A stretch of DNA of 64,000 nucleotides, taken from the NCBI RefSeq assembly GCF_025751535.1, contig NZ_JAOWLC010000006.1, forward strand, positions 161,863 through 225,862. Direction: 5' to 3'. A program made the translations under genes and the position numbers. The notes under the pieces were generated by a model. The model was not told the DNA's origin. It ran no database searches and saw only the letters and a program-made list of their open reading frames with translations. Origin of the DNA: Lentibacter sp. XHP0401 (lineage in GTDB: Bacteria > Pseudomonadota > Alphaproteobacteria > Rhodobacterales > Rhodobacteraceae). Shown in pieces: positions 27,461 through 35,775 of the stretch. Within the stretch, counting starts at the first letter, position 1. Each line of letters begins with the position of its first letter.

Positions 27461-27503
27461 CGAATAACGGAAATATATGTCCGAATATCGGGAAAAACAT
27501 GTC
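27461..27503. promoter_or_regulatory. Tandem imperfect direct repeat between P450 and iclR genes (candidate IclR operator)
   Basis: Two adjacent copies of a 21-22 base unit (27461-27481 and 27482-27503) share a CGAATA start, a CGG core, an A-rich middle and an ATGTC end; the second has one extra base. The first also contains a palindrome-like CGGA-8-TCCG (27468-27483). The site is about 75 bases upstream of the P450 start and 65 bases before the regulator, as expected for an autoregulated divergent operator. Binding is inferred only. Confidence 0.55.
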
Positions 27504-27566
27504 TAGCCTATCAATCGTTTTCAAAATATCATTGGCAAACTGACAACTCGAAAGGTGCTGCGACAT

Positions 27567-28259
27567 ATGTCGAAAAGTAAGCTGCAAACACTCGATCGCG
27601 GCATTGCCGCACTACTTTTGATCGGGCGGACACCAGGAGGGCTGAAAGTTGCAGATCTAGCAGCGCAACTGGACCTGAAACGCGCTGTTGCCTACAGGAT
27701 TGTCGGCACTTTGTCGGATCACGCAATGCTGCGCCGGCTTGATGACGGACACTATATCCTCGGATCGGGCGCATATTTACTAGGCGGGCGAGCAATCGAC
27801 CGCGTGGAACGTCAGGCACGTCCGGTACTTGAAGACCTTGCCGAATGCACGGGGGCAACAGCATTTCTTTCGATGGCCGAAGGGAGTGAGTGCGTCGTCG
27901 CTCTAACAGCTGAACCGCGCAATGCCTCGATGAATATTCACTACCGTGTCGGTACGCGCCACCCGATTACGCGCGGAGCTGCTGGTATCGCAATTCTTGC
28001 CGCCCGCCCCGAGATGAAAGAAGATAGCGATGATATCCGCTTTGCCCGCACCCATGGGTATAGCTTGACCAGAGGCCAGTTGCACAAAGGCGCTATCGGC
28101 ATATCTAGCGCCGTTCAACTGCCAGACGATGACCTTGCAGGACTTGCTTTTTCAATCGGTGTCGTCGCCCTAGAAGAGCTAGCAACAGAACAAGCCGCCG
28201 AGGCCGTCACCAATGCGGCAAAAACTTTGGCTGATAGCTTACAGCATTCGCAAGCTTGA
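27567..28259 (+). CDS. IclR-family transcriptional regulator
   Basis: This 230-residue protein has an N-terminal winged helix (ALLLIGRTPGGLKVADLAAQ with RAVAYRIVGTL as recognition helix) and a C-terminal effector domain (MSMAEGSECVVALTAEP, TRGAAGIAILAARP). IclR proteins usually control catabolic operons and respond to an aromatic or short-chain acid. The ATG at 27567 is used; a GTG at 27555 is possible. The gene is divergent from the P450-TRAP-1 operon and convergent with the TRAP-2 operon, so it is well placed to control uptake and oxidation of one substrate group. The C-terminal domain is on the short side for the family. Confidence 0.88.
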   Translation: MSKSKLQTLDRGIAALLLIGRTPGGLKVADLAAQLDLKRAVAYRIVGTLSDHAMLRRLDDGHYILGSGAYLLGGRAIDRVERQARPVLEDLAECTGATAFLSMAEGSECVVALTAEPRNASMNIHYRVGTRHPITRGAAGIAILAARPEMKEDSDDIRFARTHGYSLTRGQLHKGAIGISSAVQLPDDDLAGLAFSIGVVALEELATEQAAEAVTNAAKTLADSLQHSQA

Positions 28260-28316
28260 AATCACGTCCATATCGACAGGCCAATCTGGCCATGCGCAGC
28301 GCACAATGCTGACGCC

Positions 28317-29618
28317 TTAACGGCTCATTAACTCGGGTAGGACCGTCACGATCTGTGGAAAGAGAGTAATCAACACGACGCCAGCAAGAAGCAATAAAAA
28401 GAACGGGAAAGCCGCCTTTGCAACGCGTAAGATGTCGATGCCTGTCAGACCTTGAATTACAAACAGGTTAAAGCCGACCGGCGGGGTGATCTGGCTCATT
28501 TCAACAACGATAACAAGATAGATGCCGAACCAGAGCGGGTCGATCCCAACGGCAGTGACCATCGGCATAATAATCGATGTGGTCAGCACAATGACGGAGA
28601 TTCCATCAAGGAAACAGCCAAGCACGATGAAAAAGATCGTCAACGCAACCAGTAATGTCGAAACGGAAAGGTTCATGCTTGCAATCCAGATTGCCAGATT
28701 GCGCGGTAGGCCAGTGAAACCCATGGCCACCGAGAGGAACGCAGCCCCCAGAAGGATCAGGGCAATCATACAAGACGTGCGGGTTGCCGACATAACCGCT
28801 TCGCCGAAAAGCTTCCAGCTAAACGAGCCGGAGAGCCATGCGAGCAAAGCGGCGAGCACAACGCCAAGCGCCGCCGCGTCAGTGGGTGAGGCGAGGCCTG
28901 CATAGATCGAGCCAATGACACCACCAATAAGGAGCGCAACAGGGATAAGCCGTCGCGAAGCTTTGAGTTTCTCCCTTAGGGTATAGCTTTCTTCGATGGG
29001 CGGAATGAGATCGGGGTTCATCCATGCGCGGACTGCGACATAGCCTGCAAACATCGAGATCAGCATAAGGCCCGGCAGTATGCCTGCGATGAAGAGCCGT
29101 GCAATGGATTGCTCGGTTGCCACGCCATAAACAATCAGGATGATCGAGGGCGGGATGAGAAGCCCCAGAGTGGCCGATCCTGCAAGTGTCCCGAGAATAA
29201 GGCTTTCGGGGTAGCCGCGTTTTGTCAGTTCGGGCACGGACATGCGCCCGATGGTGGCCGCTGTCGCGGCCGAAGAACCGGAGACAGCGGCAAATATTGC
29301 GCAGCCGAAGACGTTGACGTGCAGAAGTCGGCCCGGCGCACGGCCGAGCCATGGAACGAGGCCCGTGAACATGTCATCGCTCATTCGCGACCGGAGCAGG
29401 ATCTCTCCCATGAGGATGAAAAGCGGCAGAGCGGTAAGCGCCCAGGAGTGAGAGTGGCCCCAGAGTGTGGTGGCAAGGATCAGGCCGGAGGGAGCGCTAG
29501 AAAAAAGCACCAACGCAGCAAGGCCAACGAGTGTTAACGCGACAGCAACCCAGACACCGGCGGCAAGCAACCCGATCATGAGAGCCAGCAAGGTCAGCGC
29601 GATCATCGGATCGGTCAT
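28317..29618 (-). CDS. dctM: TRAP transporter large permease (DctM), system 2
   Basis: This is a second DctM-type permease of 433 residues with about 12 membrane helices. Typical stretches are LPLFILMGEILLRSRMSDDM, SGSSAATAATIGRMSVPEL and GCFLDGISVIVLTTSIIMPM. It is clearly diverged from the system-1 protein in this window, so the two are not a recent duplication. It begins two bases after the small permease stop. Convergent with the IclR gene; a short GGCCA/TGGCC hairpin (28279-28291) lies between. Confidence 0.93.
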   Translation of the reverse strand: MTDPMIALTLLALMIGLLAAGVWVAVALTLVGLAALVLFSSAPSGLILATTLWGHSHSWALTALPLFILMGEILLRSRMSDDMFTGLVPWLGRAPGRLLHVNVFGCAIFAAVSGSSAATAATIGRMSVPELTKRGYPESLILGTLAGSATLGLLIPPSIILIVYGVATEQSIARLFIAGILPGLMLISMFAGYVAVRAWMNPDLIPPIEESYTLREKLKASRRLIPVALLIGGVIGSIYAGLASPTDAAALGVVLAALLAWLSGSFSWKLFGEAVMSATRTSCMIALILLGAAFLSVAMGFTGLPRNLAIWIASMNLSVSTLLVALTIFFIVLGCFLDGISVIVLTTSIIMPMVTAVGIDPLWFGIYLVIVVEMSQITPPVGFNLFVIQGLTGIDILRVAKAAFPFFLLLLAGVVLITLFPQIVTVLPELMSR

Positions 29619-29620
29619 AA

Positions 29621-30145
29621 TTATACCTCATCCGGCGTTGAAAGGACGGGCTTTCCAGCCATCATCAGATCGACAAATGTGTGCAGTATAGAAACCAGAA
29701 AAAGGCCAAGGCCAAAGGTGGATATAGATTGCGGAATCCAAAGAGGAACAGGGATGATGCCGGGCGAGACATCGCCGTAGTGCAGGCTTTCTGCCACGAG
29801 GCTTGTCATAAACCAAACTGCATAGCCGACCAGCGCCGAAGAAAGGATCAGAACAACGGCTTCAAGAATGAATTGACCCCGCTGTGGGAGCCGGTCAGCG
29901 ACAAGGTTAACGCGGATATGACCTCCTGCGCGCAGCGTATGTGCAAGCGCCAGAAATGTGGCTCCAGCCAGCATATAGCCTGAAAAGTCAGCGTAGGAGG
30001 GGATGGTAGACGGCAACGTGCCGGGGCTGATGCGCCCGGCGAGATTAAGTATAATCTGTGCGCTAATTAGTAGACAGATACAAATAATTAGCCCGCCGGC
30101 AAGTGCGCCACAAATATCGTAGAGTTTTTGAAGTGCTTTGCCCAT
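29621..30145 (-). CDS. dctQ: TRAP transporter small permease (DctQ), system 2
   Basis: This 174-residue protein has four membrane segments and the DctQ middle region (RAGGHIRVNLVADRLPQRGQ). It pairs with the DctM encoded two bases downstream. It is about 70 bases after the binding-protein gene. It differs strongly in sequence from the system-1 DctQ. Confidence 0.88.
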   Translation of the reverse strand: MGKALQKLYDICGALAGGLIICICLLISAQIILNLAGRISPGTLPSTIPSYADFSGYMLAGATFLALAHTLRAGGHIRVNLVADRLPQRGQFILEAVVLILSSALVGYAVWFMTSLVAESLHYGDVSPGIIPVPLWIPQSISTFGLGLFLVSILHTFVDLMMAGKPVLSTPDEV

Positions 30146-30217
30146 CGTATCTCCGCCTCGCTGGAAGGTTTCAGGCCGACAGTCCAGATCGGTTGCCGGC
30201 CTGAAGGGAATTGAGCC

Positions 30218-31180
30218 TTACTTTGCGTTGTAAGTATCCAGAACAGCTTTGGCGCTATCAGACGCCTTGGCCTGCCAGCTTTCAAGCATTTTCGTTCCGA
30301 CTGCCTGCAGACCTTCGACCAACTCGGGGCTTGGCTCGTATACGGTGATACCGTTTTCTGCCAACTCGGCCGTTTTACTTTCGGCTTCGGCTTTCGACAT
30401 TTCCCAACCACGTTTTTCGGCTACGGCCGCGGCTTCCATGACGGCATTCTGGGTGGTTTCGTCCAAGCCGTCAAAAACACGCTGGTTGACCACGACGATA
30501 TTTTTGGGAACCCATGCATTGATAGGGCTGTAGTGGGTGACAAAGTCCCAGGCTGTGGAGTTTACGCCTGTCGAGGGCGAGGTAATCATCGCTTCAACTT
30601 GGCCTGTTGAGAAGGCTTGCGGAATATCAGGCGCTTCGACCTGAACAGGGGCTGCTCCTGTGAGGGCAGCAAACTCTTCGAGAGCTGCGTTATAAGCACG
30701 GAAGCGAAGACCGTTCAGATCATCGACAGTTTTGATCTCGCCGTTGGTGTAAAGCCCCTGAGCCGGCCATGCCACCGAGAAGAGCGGCTTGAGCCCTTCG
30801 GCGGCCAGAAGCTCGGTGATGACAGGTTTCTGAGCCTCCCAAAGCTTTTGGGCCTCATCGTAACTGGTCGCAACAAAGGGCTGGCTATCAAGGCCATAAG
30901 CCAGATCTTCATTTGACAGACGGGACAGGAAAAACTCCCCGATTGGAACCTGACGGCTACGAACGGCATTCTTGATCTCGGCATGAGGAAAAAGCGAGCC
31001 AGCGGAGTGAATGGTGATGTCAAGGCCACTGTCTGTGGCGGCGCGCACATCGTCGGCAAATTGCATGATGTTCTGGGTGTGGAATGTCGCGTCGCCGTAA
31101 GGTGTCGGCATGTCCCAGCTTTCCGCTGTGGCGGATGTGGCCAATGCGAAAGCTGCTGCGCAAAAGAGGGTATGTTTCAT
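30218..31180 (-). CDS. dctP: TRAP transporter solute-binding protein (DctP), system 2
   Basis: This 320-residue periplasmic protein has a signal peptide ending near TSATA (residues 1-19) and the DctP fold, with GLRFRAYNAALEEFAALTGA as the ligand-Arg region. AGGAG precedes the start. It is the first gene of the dctP-dctQ-dctM operon. Its ligand region differs from that of the system-1 protein (AYNAAL against TPSPAV), so a different but possibly related solute is likely. Confidence 0.92.
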   Translation of the reverse strand: MKHTLFCAAAFALATSATAESWDMPTPYGDATFHTQNIMQFADDVRAATDSGLDITIHSAGSLFPHAEIKNAVRSRQVPIGEFFLSRLSNEDLAYGLDSQPFVATSYDEAQKLWEAQKPVITELLAAEGLKPLFSVAWPAQGLYTNGEIKTVDDLNGLRFRAYNAALEEFAALTGAAPVQVEAPDIPQAFSTGQVEAMITSPSTGVNSTAWDFVTHYSPINAWVPKNIVVVNQRVFDGLDETTQNAVMEAAAVAEKRGWEMSKAEAESKTAELAENGITVYEPSPELVEGLQAVGTKMLESWQAKASDSAKAVLDTYNAK

Positions 31181-31568
31181 AGGAGGTCTCCCTTATTGTG
31201 TCGGTGGTCTACTTCCACCAAGTTCTCCAAACCAATTGTTAACGCATGAGCGGCCTCTGGTCTATCAGGGCGATAACCAACAGTTAAATCGGCGACTGGT
31301 AGTGGTCGAGAAAAGACGAACACATGAAAGGCCCCAGCGGCGGTTGGCCGAGGGCGCATTGATATAAACTGATAGAAACATTTCTAAGAAGCGGCCTGCC
31401 CACTGCGGCTTACAGCATTGAGAGGGCTATTCAGAAAACCCCTTTTTCCGGATTTGGCAGGTTAAAGTAAATATCTCGCGAACAGCGTCATATCCACACC
31501 ACACGAGTGCTGGGCGAATATGATTGGCCCCGCACACCGCATTACATGCATTTTACAATGTTATCAGC
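31181..31568. other. Intergenic region upstream of TRAP-2 operon
   Basis: No gene is supported here. It should contain the dctP-2 promoter. I looked for copies of the 27461-27503 repeat and saw none that are convincing, so control of TRAP-2 by the same IclR protein is not supported by an obvious shared site. Confidence 0.45.
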
Positions 31569-31751
31569 TTATCGCTTGAAACAGTTGGATTTCTTGCCAA
31601 ATCCGGCCGGGGTGCAAATATAGGTTCCGTTACCAGTCGTACTGGACACGGAAGTGGTTTTTGCCTCTACCGTGCTCGAAATGGCTGCCGTCGTAAAAAA
31701 CAAGGCAACAGGTATGATGCGGCTCAATAGCCGCCCAATTAGATAAGACAC
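31569..31751 (-). CDS. Small secreted two-cysteine peptide, about 60 residues
   Basis: From a GTG at 31751 with GAGGAG seven bases upstream, this frame encodes a hydrophobic signal-like segment (LSRIIPVALFFTTAAISSTVEA) and a short mature part ending in GTYICTPAGFGKKSNCF-KR. The two cysteines, nine residues apart, could form one disulfide. The layout, a clear ribosome site, a signal peptide and a compact Cys-bearing tail, supports a real gene in spite of its length. Function is unknown; I did not recognise a named family. It lies alone between the TRAP-2 and polysaccharide operons. Confidence 0.6.
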   Translation of the reverse strand: MSYLIGRLLSRIIPVALFFTTAAISSTVEAKTTSVSSTTGNGTYICTPAGFGKKSNCFKR

Positions 31752-32010
31752 TGCTCGCTCCTCAAAGTGGGATCGCAATAAAGAATGTGATCCTCGTTAA
31801 TTTGGGAAAGAGTGCCTTAAATTGCCGCAAACGATCAAGTCAGTAAGGAAAAAGGCTCGCCGATTGTTGCCTCTCTGCCCGCCAGAGAAAATACAACTTA
31901 CGTTTTAAATAGTAGAAAAGACGTGAACTCAAACTCTTAGAGCTGGACAGAGCTTGTCTTTCAAGGGCGGCAAAATGCCGCCGACTCCCCCCAAAAACCA
32001 CTGACTTTTT

Positions 32011-32913
32011 TCAGTTCAGAACGTTCTGCGTGCGTCTCCAGTCAGGTAAACCGAATCCATCCGGCCACGGATAGACTTCCTGCTGGTTAAAATAAACTAC
32101 GGCATCAAGCTCGGGATACTGTGCTGCTTTACTGCGGACATCAGCGTCCCAACTGGCAACGTGATCCGCATCTCCAACAAAGCCAAGTTCGGCAACCATA
32201 ATTGGCTTGCCAAATTGAAGGGCCCGCTGATAACGCGGTGCGAATATATCATCAAAGGATTGCTCTCGCCCCAAAACCTGCTTTTCCCAAGGCCCGAGAC
32301 TAAAGACAGACAAGCCAACAATATCAACATAGTCGTCCCCCGGGTAATATTCTGCCATGTTTTCAAACCCCAGAGGAGACCACATGAAGCGCGCATCAGG
32401 AGCGGCCTCACGGCAGATATCTATCATTCGACGATAGGCATCGGCGTAGGCGTCTGGATTCCATCCCGCCCAGATAAACTGTCCGGTTGTGTCGTCCATT
32501 TCCTGCGCCCATCTGATTGTAAGTGGGCGTTTGATCGTGCCCAGCGCTGTGCAAACAGTTTTCATTGTTTCGTCATAAACACCCGAAGCGATACCTGTTT
32601 GCAAAACCGTGGGTGAGTTTCGCTCATCCCGCGTCCAGGTCCACGGCTCGATTGTAACAAGCAGGCTGCGCCCCCGTTCGGCCGTGTAGGCCTCTGCCTC
32701 TGCAAGGCTCGGCAGGAAAACGTCTTCCCACGGGAGAAACAAATGCTCGATCGATACCTCTTTGGCCTCGCTAAAATCACCGCCCGGATCAAACACCCCA
32801 ATTGGCAAATCACCAGCCGGAAGAGACTGTGAAGACACGGCTGTTGCGGAGAGAGCTACGGCGAGAAGCATACCTGCCGACCAAGAGATTGTGCGACTGA
32901 TTTGAAGCGTCAT
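32011..32913 (-). CDS. Secreted GH26-like glycoside hydrolase
   Basis: From ATG 32913 this is a 300-residue protein with a signal peptide (ISWSAGMLLAVALSATAVSSQS). The fold resembles GH26 (beta-mannanase-like) TIM barrels: RWAQEMDDTTGQFIWAGW holds the probable acid/base Glu, and KPIMVAELGFVGD the probable nucleophile Glu. It overlaps the GT2 stop by 4 bases (ATGA), so synthase and hydrolase are made together. This pairing is common for exported polysaccharides, where the hydrolase trims or releases chains. The exact linkage cut is unknown. A GGCGGCA/TGCCGCC hairpin (31966-31982) lies after the stop but has no T-run. Confidence 0.78.
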   Translation of the reverse strand: MTLQISRTISWSAGMLLAVALSATAVSSQSLPAGDLPIGVFDPGGDFSEAKEVSIEHLFLPWEDVFLPSLAEAEAYTAERGRSLLVTIEPWTWTRDERNSPTVLQTGIASGVYDETMKTVCTALGTIKRPLTIRWAQEMDDTTGQFIWAGWNPDAYADAYRRMIDICREAAPDARFMWSPLGFENMAEYYPGDDYVDIVGLSVFSLGPWEKQVLGREQSFDDIFAPRYQRALQFGKPIMVAELGFVGDADHVASWDADVRSKAAQYPELDAVVYFNQQEVYPWPDGFGLPDWRRTQNVLN

Positions 32914-34790
32914 TTTTCTTGTCCTTCCGTTAAAGAGTGAAGCAGTTGAGACAACCATTGAGAATTGTAGGTGACATGAACTTGGCCCGTGGTCCCCTGC
33001 CCCGCACCGGCAACGAGATATCCGGATTGAAGGAACTGAATGTCCCCGCGAGTTGCCGCCAGAGCCAACGCTGCCTCCCGGCTCCTCTCGGCAGCCCCAT
33101 AGCCTATGGCTGCAAGCAACGCGGCAGTACACCCAAATTGAAGCATCATTTGGGTGGGTAGTGTTCGGCTACCTGCCGAACGCGCCTCTATATTGGCGTT
33201 CTCACGCAAATGATTTGTCACAATAATCAGAAACAAGGCCGTGTAGATCGCTGCATTTACGAGCGCAAAAAGATAGAAACCTGCGGCGGTAGTCGCCCCG
33301 TCAACAATCAAAACTGGGAGAAGCGAGACAACAGCAAGTCCGAAATAAGGCATCAACACTGACCAAGAGACAAACTTCGCTTTTTGTTCACCCTTGGGTG
33401 TCACCCGGAAATCAACGAATCTTCCGGTCAGCCTGTCACGAAGCGCCATAAAACACCCAAGCAAAACCCACGGCCACTGAAGCGCCGCGAAAAAAGCCTT
33501 CTCCCACCCAAGAACCTTTGCATCGCACGGGCGGAAAAAACCGTCAGCGCGGATGGCATAGGCAAGAACAACCAAAACAATGATTGAAGGAAAGGCATGA
33601 AGCAGAAAAGCTGGATACGTCACGCCAACAAAGCGCACATCAAATAGCAGCGCAAGAATCGGCATAACGAACATGAAAGCCATGAACATTGCAAAAAGCG
33701 GATACCAAAGTTGGGAAAATACGAATTGAAACCTTTGGCGTGGCGACAGGTCACGAAGGTAACGTGGCGTATGCGACAACAACAGAGTCAAAAGACTGCG
33801 TGACCACTGGAATTCCTGTGTGACCAGATCATTGAGATTTGCAGGCCCCTGCCCGATTGCGATAGCATCCATGGAGTGCATACCTCTCCAGCCACCTGCA
33901 TTCATGAGCATTGAGGTCGAATGATCTTCTGCCAGTTCGGGACCAAGCCCACCAATCTGCCTGAGAGCCTTTGTGCGCACAGCATAATGCGAGCCTATAC
34001 ACATGGGCGCCCAACCGTTTGAATACCCCGCTTGTAAAACCCCATGGAACATTGCTTCCGCATGCAGGCGCGTGCGCGCTGCCCAACTTACTTTCGCGTT
34101 TTTCGAGCAAATGCTAGGTGCGCTCACATACCCCACCGATGGATCAGCAAAGGGCAAGAGCATCTCACGGAGATACCCCGCTTGCGGGACGTGATCTGCG
34201 TCTAATTGCGCAACGATATCGTAACCATCGTAACCGAAATGGTCGTAAAAATATGCGAGATTGCCTTCTTTGCAACGGGTGCGCCTTGGCCACTCGGCCT
34301 TATGATAGGCCTTCACCCCCTTACGAGATGAAATTCTTACCCCATGCTCCGCACACCATGCCTCGGTCGCAGGTTGCGGATCTTCGTCGGCGAGCCATGT
34401 ATCGTGCGGAACATCTTGCGCCAGCATTGCGAGGAGCGTTTCTTTGACAACAAAGAACGGCTCGCCCGGCGTTTTGGTGACAATCATCGCAATACGATAC
34501 GAACTTAGATTTACATTACTGGAAACAGCGCGCTGCGCCCGCATGAACATGGCAATGAAGTAGGCTTGCAAAAAGAAAATCCATAACAAGCACGCGCTAA
34601 CCAGAAGGTATCGTCCCCACCCGATATTATGCTCTGGCTGAAGCCACCATATCCAGAAAAAGGCGACACAGATCACATAAATCGCAACGATCATTATATA
34701 TTTAGCTCTCTTTCGTCCCCGCAACACAGGCTCTCTCATGCCGCGCGCGGGTACGTTGGAAATTCCAACGGTTTCAGGCACATATTGCAT
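32910..34790 (-). CDS. Membrane-bound processive glycosyltransferase family 2 (cellulose-synthase-like)
   Basis: From ATG 34790 (GGAGG seven bases upstream) this is a 626-residue protein. Two N-terminal membrane helices (IMIVAIYVICVAFFWIWW; LLVSACLLWIFFLQAYFIA) precede a GT2 domain with AQLDADHVP (the D-x-D), LAEDHSTSML (the catalytic-base region) and QEFQWSRSLL (the QxxRW-like motif). At least five more helices follow, then a C-terminal periplasmic-looking part. It should polymerise and export a beta-glycan from UDP-sugars. No PilZ domain or BcsB/BcsC partner is present, so it is not a standard cellulose system. It overlaps galE by 17 bases. Confidence 0.86.
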   Translation of the reverse strand: MQYVPETVGISNVPARGMREPVLRGRKRAKYIMIVAIYVICVAFFWIWWLQPEHNIGWGRYLLVSACLLWIFFLQAYFIAMFMRAQRAVSSNVNLSSYRIAMIVTKTPGEPFFVVKETLLAMLAQDVPHDTWLADEDPQPATEAWCAEHGVRISSRKGVKAYHKAEWPRRTRCKEGNLAYFYDHFGYDGYDIVAQLDADHVPQAGYLREMLLPFADPSVGYVSAPSICSKNAKVSWAARTRLHAEAMFHGVLQAGYSNGWAPMCIGSHYAVRTKALRQIGGLGPELAEDHSTSMLMNAGGWRGMHSMDAIAIGQGPANLNDLVTQEFQWSRSLLTLLLSHTPRYLRDLSPRQRFQFVFSQLWYPLFAMFMAFMFVMPILALLFDVRFVGVTYPAFLLHAFPSIIVLVVLAYAIRADGFFRPCDAKVLGWEKAFFAALQWPWVLLGCFMALRDRLTGRFVDFRVTPKGEQKAKFVSWSVLMPYFGLAVVSLLPVLIVDGATTAAGFYLFALVNAAIYTALFLIIVTNHLRENANIEARSAGSRTLPTQMMLQFGCTAALLAAIGYGAAERSREAALALAATRGDIQFLQSGYLVAGAGQGTTGQVHVTYNSQWLSQLLHSLTEGQEK

Positions 34791-35775
34791 TTGGAGCCTC
34801 CAGTCCGAAACTGCGCGCAGCGTCCGAAATGATCGTTGCCAGATCTGACCTTTGAGGCTTGAACCCGAGCAAATCTCTCGCGCGTGATGTATCGGCGACA
34901 AGCACAGGCGGATCACCTGGTCGGCGGCTTGCAACTTCAACCGCGACACTGCGACCCGTTATTCGTTCAACCATTGTGACGATCTCAAAATTGGAAGTTC
35001 CCTGTCCACTGCCAAGATTCAGCGTGAGTTGCCCCCCGTTTTGCTGAAGATACTCAAGGGCCAGCATATGTCCGTGAACCAAGTCAGACACATGAACGTA
35101 GTCACGGATGCAGCTTCCATCAGGAGTGTCATAATCACTGCCAAACAGCTTCAGAACAGGATTCCAGCGCGCAGCCGCAAACAGTGTCAATGGTATCAGG
35201 TGGGTTTCCGGGTCATGCCGCTCGCGCAAAAGTCCGCTGACGTCCGCGCCTGCCACGTTGAAATAACGCAGGACGCCGTAAGACATCCCCGTTTGGGGGG
35301 CGATGTCCCTGAGCATCTGCTCACACATAAGCTTGGTCATACCATATGGGTTGATTGGCATCTGCGCCGCCGTTTCCGAGACCGGAACCTGGTCTGGCAC
35401 ACCGTATGTTGCGCAGCTACTGGACAGAACAAACGTTTTAACGCCAGCGTTCGCACAAGCCGCAAGCAAGGAGAGCATCCCACCAACATTGTTATCGTAA
35501 TATTTGCGAGGATCTGTAACCGACTCTCCAACATAGGCGGAGGCTGCATAATGCAGAACGGTATCAACAGAATGCCTGATCAGAGTTTCGGTTAAGAGCT
35601 CGGTTTGGCGCAAGTCGAGTTCTGCCAACGGCCCCCACTCAACCGCCTCACGCGACCCTGTTAAAAAGTTATCCACGCACAGCGGCTTAATACCGCGCGC
35701 CGCTGCCGCCAAACAGGCATGGCTTCCGATATATCCCGCCCCGCCCGTTACGCATATGGAGTTCACGCTGGTCAT
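34774..35775 (-). CDS. galE: UDP-glucose 4-epimerase GalE
   Basis: From ATG 35775 this 333-residue extended short-chain dehydrogenase begins with ICVTGGAGYIGSHACLAA (NAD site) and has SSSCATYG and YGMTKLMCEQ, the Ser and Tyr-x3-Lys of the catalytic set, plus CIRDYVHVSDL, typical of GalE. It interconverts UDP-glucose and UDP-galactose and so supplies the polysaccharide synthase encoded next. The start overlaps the upstream epimerase stop by 4 bases (ATGA); a longer frame starting at 35874 runs inside that gene and is not used. Confidence 0.92.
   Translation of the reverse strand: MTSVNSICVTGGAGYIGSHACLAAAARGIKPLCVDNFLTGSREAVEWGPLAELDLRQTELLTETLIRHSVDTVLHYAASAYVGESVTDPRKYYDNNVGGMLSLLAACANAGVKTFVLSSSCATYGVPDQVPVSETAAQMPINPYGMTKLMCEQMLRDIAPQTGMSYGVLRYFNVAGADVSGLLRERHDPETHLIPLTLFAAARWNPVLKLFGSDYDTPDGSCIRDYVHVSDLVHGHMLALEYLQQNGGQLTLNLGSGQGTSNFEIVTMVERITGRSVAVEVASRRPGDPPVLVADTSRARDLLGFKPQRSDLATIISDAARSFGLEAPNAICA

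Noticed and set aside
31966..31982. GGCGGCA/TGCCGCC hairpin as a terminator of the polysaccharide operon
   Set aside because: The stem is good, but no T-run follows on the minus strand, so it was only mentioned with the gene.
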